Part shown: piece after piece, positions 29,856 to 32,547 of the stretch
How the letters are laid out: each line of letters opens with the position of its first letter
Position numbering within the stretch: the stretch's first letter is position 1
Assembly: GCA_964628835.1 (NCBI GenBank)
Contig: CAZVME010000037.1
Span: 1 to 32,547, forward strand
Source: JAAGZL01 sp964628835
Lineage (GTDB): Bacteria; Pseudomonadota; Gammaproteobacteria; Chromatiales; Chromatiaceae
Direction: 5' to 3'
Length of the DNA: 32,547 bases
Made by a program: the position numbers and the translations under genes
Notes under the pieces: model-generated
The model's input: only the letters and a program-made list of their open reading frames with translations
The model's database searches: none
Told to the model about the DNA's origin: nothing

Positions 29856-32504
29856 TTAACCTTTGGCCATCAATGTTGATAATGGACGTTCTTCCCTATA
29901 TTTGTGCATCTGCCATACTCCCCACCGATCCTCATAGGTTCTCTTATTCTTCTCAAAAAGTTCTTCCTTTTCACCATCTTTGAGTGTCGAAAAGGTTGCC
30001 GAGAGGTGGTGATGTATATACGCGTCCTCTGCCAATGCACAAAGATAGCCTTTTGATTTAATCATGGCGCAATGGTCGTCATCCTCAAACATTCCACGAC
30101 CATACTCTTCAGATAACAGCCCAAATTGCTTCAAGTCTTGGCGTCTAAACATCACTGCGAAATAGGCTACAACAGAGATCGGAGTGCAGACGCCCCGGTA
30201 ACCGGTAGTCGCGGTGCGCGCAACCAATCTCATCTGTTCCATATCCTCATACTCGACAAACAGTTTAGCTTCGTTGCCGATATTGTTGGTTAAGGGGCCG
30301 ACCGCACCAATTGCGGGGTTATGGGCAAGGTGACGCACCATTGCATGGATAGCTCCCGGAGCTACCACGGTGTCATTGTTGAGCAACATGACGTATTTGC
30401 CCTTTGCCGCCTCAAGTCCTACATTATTCCCCTTGGCAAAGCCCAGGTTTTCGCCATTTTCTATTATTGAAACGTTGGGAAATCTGTCTGAGAACCTTCT
30501 GATGTCGCTCACGGCATCCGACGGTGAACCGTTGTCAACAATGATAACCTCAAGATTCGGGTAAGAAGCTCCTCTCTCATACAGTGAGTGCAATGCAGCT
30601 TTGGTCAACTCGGGATCGCCATATGAAAGGATAATGATAGAGACATTCGGCATATCTTCAAGGGCCTTCTTGAACTGCTCAGTACGATGTTGCCAAGTAT
30701 TGTTGGCCGCATATGCTTGGAGTTGCTTTCGGAAATTACTCGCCTTGGCTTTTTTATGGGCGTTATGGATCTGTTCTGCAAACTCCGATGGAGTTGAGGC
30801 AAAAAAGGTGAGATCACTTGCTCTGGACAACTCGGGTAGAGCAGTGGTTACGGTTGGTTTACCGATTGCCGAGTATTCATAAAATTTTACAGGGTCACAG
30901 GCCTGGATAATTGGAATGATCTTGAACGGAATAATCAAGACATCCATCTCATGGAGAAAACCGGGAACATCGTCGTATGAAATCTCTCCATGAAGGTGAA
31001 TGTTATCTAATTGATCCAATTGCGCGGGTTCACTCGCTGTTACTGCACCGCAAAGGTGGAATTCAAATCCAGGCTCTTTTTGCGCAACCTCTTTAATCAT
31101 ATCAGCATCAAACCATTCCGCGATTGCGCCAACATAACCTACCTTTATTATGCTTGATGCATTCGTAACAGAATGTTGCTCAAGGAATTCAGGGCGTTCT
31201 ATATCTTTGTTGGATTTAGCAAAATGAGTAAGCTCCGCGGCGTTACGGATAAGAATTGGAGCTTGATAATGTTTATATTTATTAAGCAGATGCTGGGAAC
31301 TCACTACAAGTTTGTCACATTTAGTGAGAAGGTCATGCTCCAGATCGAGCAAAAACTGTTCTGTGTTGGAAAACCCTGAAATATCATCCATGCAGTCAAA
31401 GATAATCTGAAATTCAGGGGAAAGGTGGCGTGCAAGTTGCCACCAGAAGGGATGCTGGATAATAACTTGCTTATAATCTGTACTACCAACGGTATCACAG
31501 AGCTGATAAAAGGCTGCCATCCATTTTTGCACCTGTTCTGGTTCGGGTTGTCCGGTATAGGGCTGTATATGCCCAATATTATTTCCGGACAGTCTAGCGC
31601 GATATAGATTATCAGAGGCTTTTGTTAATTGGAGTTTTCCCTCTGCCAACTCCATTTCAACATAAAATACCCGTCGGCCAGAATCCGCCAGCCCTTTGGC
31701 AATATGCTGCGGACGCTGGTAGCGAAAATCCCAGTTTATAATTGACAGGACAAAAACATCAGGACTCGAATCGGTATTTTCTGTCACAAACAACTCAGAG
31801 GGCGCAACAAGCTGATCAAATGGGTGCGGTTTGTATGTTAGACGTTTTGGGATACCGTCTGGATTTGGTGCAATCTTCTTGAGAGATTCAACCCACGTAG
31901 ATGGGAGCATATTACGAAGCACTAACCCCGTTGCTTTGTAGATATTTCTATATATCGGCCTGATCACAGTTAGTTTTTGCTTGTTGTACTCCAGTATCAG
32001 CTTCTCATATTCTTTAGTAACCGCGCGATGCTGTACTTTTAGCTCGTTAATTTCCCCTTGTAATTCGAGCTTTGATGTGGATTCAGCTTGCAGTTGCTGC
32101 TCCAGTTCCCCAGCGCGGCCTTCACTCTCGCTCAGCTGCTGTTGCAGGGTATCGGCCCGTGTGACGGCCTGTTCCACCTCACCCTGGCTCGTCTGCAGTT
32201 GCTGCTCCAGTTCCCCAGCGCGGCCTTCACTCTCGCTCAGCTGCTGTTNNNNNNNNNNNNNNNNNNNNNNNNNNNNNNNNNNNNNNNNNNNNNNNNNNNN
32301 NNNNNNNNNNNNNNNNNNNNNNNNNNNNNNNNNNNNNNNNNNNNNNNNGTGTGACGGCCTGTTCCACCTCACCCTGGCTCGTCTGCAGTTGCTGCTCCAG
32401 TTCGAATTCCCTGTTAAATTCATATTCGAGCAGTATTTCCGCAAACAGAGCAGATAAATCATTAAACTTATCTCTATACTTATCAATTTCCGATAGAGCC
32501 GCAA
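29856..32504 (-). CDS. Large two-domain glycosyltransferase with coiled-coil repeats (interrupted by assembly gap)
   Basis: After an N-terminal coiled coil built of 35-residue repeats (LEQQLQTSQGEVEQ... and ADTLQQQLSESEGRAGE) come two catalytic parts. One is a GT-B/GT4-like domain (SIINWDFRYQRPQHIAKGLADSGRRVFYVE, FDCMDDISGF, VGYVGAIAEWFD, PFKIIPIIQACDPVKFYEYSAIGKP). The other is a C-terminal GT2 domain (VSIIILSYGDPELTKAAL, VIIVDNGSPSD, NLGFAKGNNVGL, MLLNNDTVV, EDDDHCAMIKSKGY). The region upstream of the gap is coding in a frame shifted relative to the 100-N placeholder. That frame reads AALSEIDKYRDKFNDLSALF and ends at a TGA near 32542, while another frame reads IEAFEEKTALILKH there. The true N-terminus is beyond the window or damaged. 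Coordinates are those of the frame downstream of the gap. Confidence 0.85.
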   Translation of the reverse strand: MRLYRKLISIEISLMIYLLCLRKYCSNMNLTGNSNWSSNCRRARVRWNRPSHXXXXXXXXXXXXXXXXXXXXXXXXXXXXXXXXXXQQLSESEGRAGELEQQLQTSQGEVEQAVTRADTLQQQLSESEGRAGELEQQLQAESTSKLELQGEINELKVQHRAVTKEYEKLILEYNKQKLTVIRPIYRNIYKATGLVLRNMLPSTWVESLKKIAPNPDGIPKRLTYKPHPFDQLVAPSELFVTENTDSSPDVFVLSIINWDFRYQRPQHIAKGLADSGRRVFYVEMELAEGKLQLTKASDNLYRARLSGNNIGHIQPYTGQPEPEQVQKWMAAFYQLCDTVGSTDYKQVIIQHPFWWQLARHLSPEFQIIFDCMDDISGFSNTEQFLLDLEHDLLTKCDKLVVSSQHLLNKYKHYQAPILIRNAAELTHFAKSNKDIERPEFLEQHSVTNASSIIKVGYVGAIAEWFDADMIKEVAQKEPGFEFHLCGAVTASEPAQLDQLDNIHLHGEISYDDVPGFLHEMDVLIIPFKIIPIIQACDPVKFYEYSAIGKPTVTTALPELSRASDLTFFASTPSEFAEQIHNAHKKAKASNFRKQLQAYAANNTWQHRTEQFKKALEDMPNVSIIILSYGDPELTKAALHSLYERGASYPNLEVIIVDNGSPSDAVSDIRRFSDRFPNVSIIENGENLGFAKGNNVGLEAAKGKYVMLLNNDTVVAPGAIHAMVRHLAHNPAIGAVGPLTNNIGNEAKLFVEYEDMEQMRLVARTATTGYRGVCTPISVVAYFAVMFRRQDLKQFGLLSEEYGRGMFEDDDHCAMIKSKGYLCALAEDAYIHHHLSATFSTLKDGEKEELFEKNKRTYEDRWGVWQMHKYREERPLSTLMAKG
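32089..32403 (-). repeat. 105-bp tandem repeats encoding 35-aa coiled-coil units
   Basis: The same 105-bp unit recurs almost perfectly: a partial copy at 32089-32158, most of a copy at 32159-32248, and the start of another at 32349-32403 after the gap. Each unit encodes five heptads. The lack of base differences implies recent or ongoing unit copying. Confidence 0.9.
32249..32348. other. Assembly gap (100 N) inside the tandem repeat
   Basis: Exactly 100 N, a placeholder of unknown true length. Keeping the 105-bp period across it requires a missing length of 15 + 105n bases. This also restores the reading frame that 100 bases breaks. Confidence 0.95.
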
Positions 32505-32547
32505 GTGTTTGAGGATGAGCGCGGTTTTTTCTTCGAAAGCTTCAATC

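Overview
The window reads as a scaffold from a Gammaproteobacterium. This is inferred from the C-terminal sorting tag at about 8.6 kb (a VPIPAAVWLFGSGLLGL-type PEP-CTERM variant), the WecB/WecE enzymes and the gene style; no rRNA or complete tRNA is present to prove it. One run of exactly 100 N (32249-32348) marks an assembly gap.

Region 1 (1-6.06 kb, all minus strand) looks like a worn defence and RNA-repair island. It holds a type I restriction-modification remnant (hsdM intact, hsdS cut short, a small ORF in front that vaguely recalls an HsdR start, no hsdR). Next comes an Abi_2/AbiF-type protein with HEPN-like Rx4H motifs. It has its own promoter and a strongly folded 5' RNA, and sits between two 112-bp direct repeats. 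Then come rtcB (RNA ligase) and a slipin/SPFH gene whose 5' part is missing.

Region 2 (6.06-9.35 kb, plus strand) is a small islet bounded by two ~110-bp direct repeats whose left ends resemble the 3' end of a tRNA-Ser gene. It carries a tyrosine recombinase lacking its N-terminus and a secreted PEP-CTERM-like protein behind a predicted cyclic-di-GMP-I riboswitch. Two pairs of 12-nt-period direct repeats lie before the right boundary.

Region 3 (9.4-10.4 kb, plus strand) has a small HTH_17/excisionase-like gene and a short RfaH/NusG-like antiterminator, convergent with region 4.

Region 4 (10.36 kb to the right edge, minus strand) is one long surface-polysaccharide cluster. Reading with transcription it contains a giant coiled-coil two-domain glycosyltransferase, a sulfotransferase, a DPM1/GtrB-like transferase, a sulfotransferase, an LPG_synthase_TM/flippase-like protein, a methyltransferase, a DegT-family aminotransferase, a GMC oxidoreductase with a four-cysteine cluster, WecE, a polytopic membrane protein, WecB, a third sulfotransferase, APS kinase, the Wzm/Wzt ABC exporter, two GT2 enzymes, an SDR epimerase, a WecA/WbpL-like initiating transferase and a CapD/WbpM-like 4,6-dehydratase. 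Many junctions are ATGA overlaps, so translation is probably coupled. Together they predict an ABC-exported, aminosugar-containing and sulfated glycan: APS kinase makes PAPS and three sulfotransferases use it.

The most interesting items are the AbiF-like HEPN protein with its folded leader RNA next to rtcB, the riboswitch-controlled secreted protein in a repeat-bounded islet, and the sulfation plus GMC/aminotransferase chemistry of the glycan cluster.
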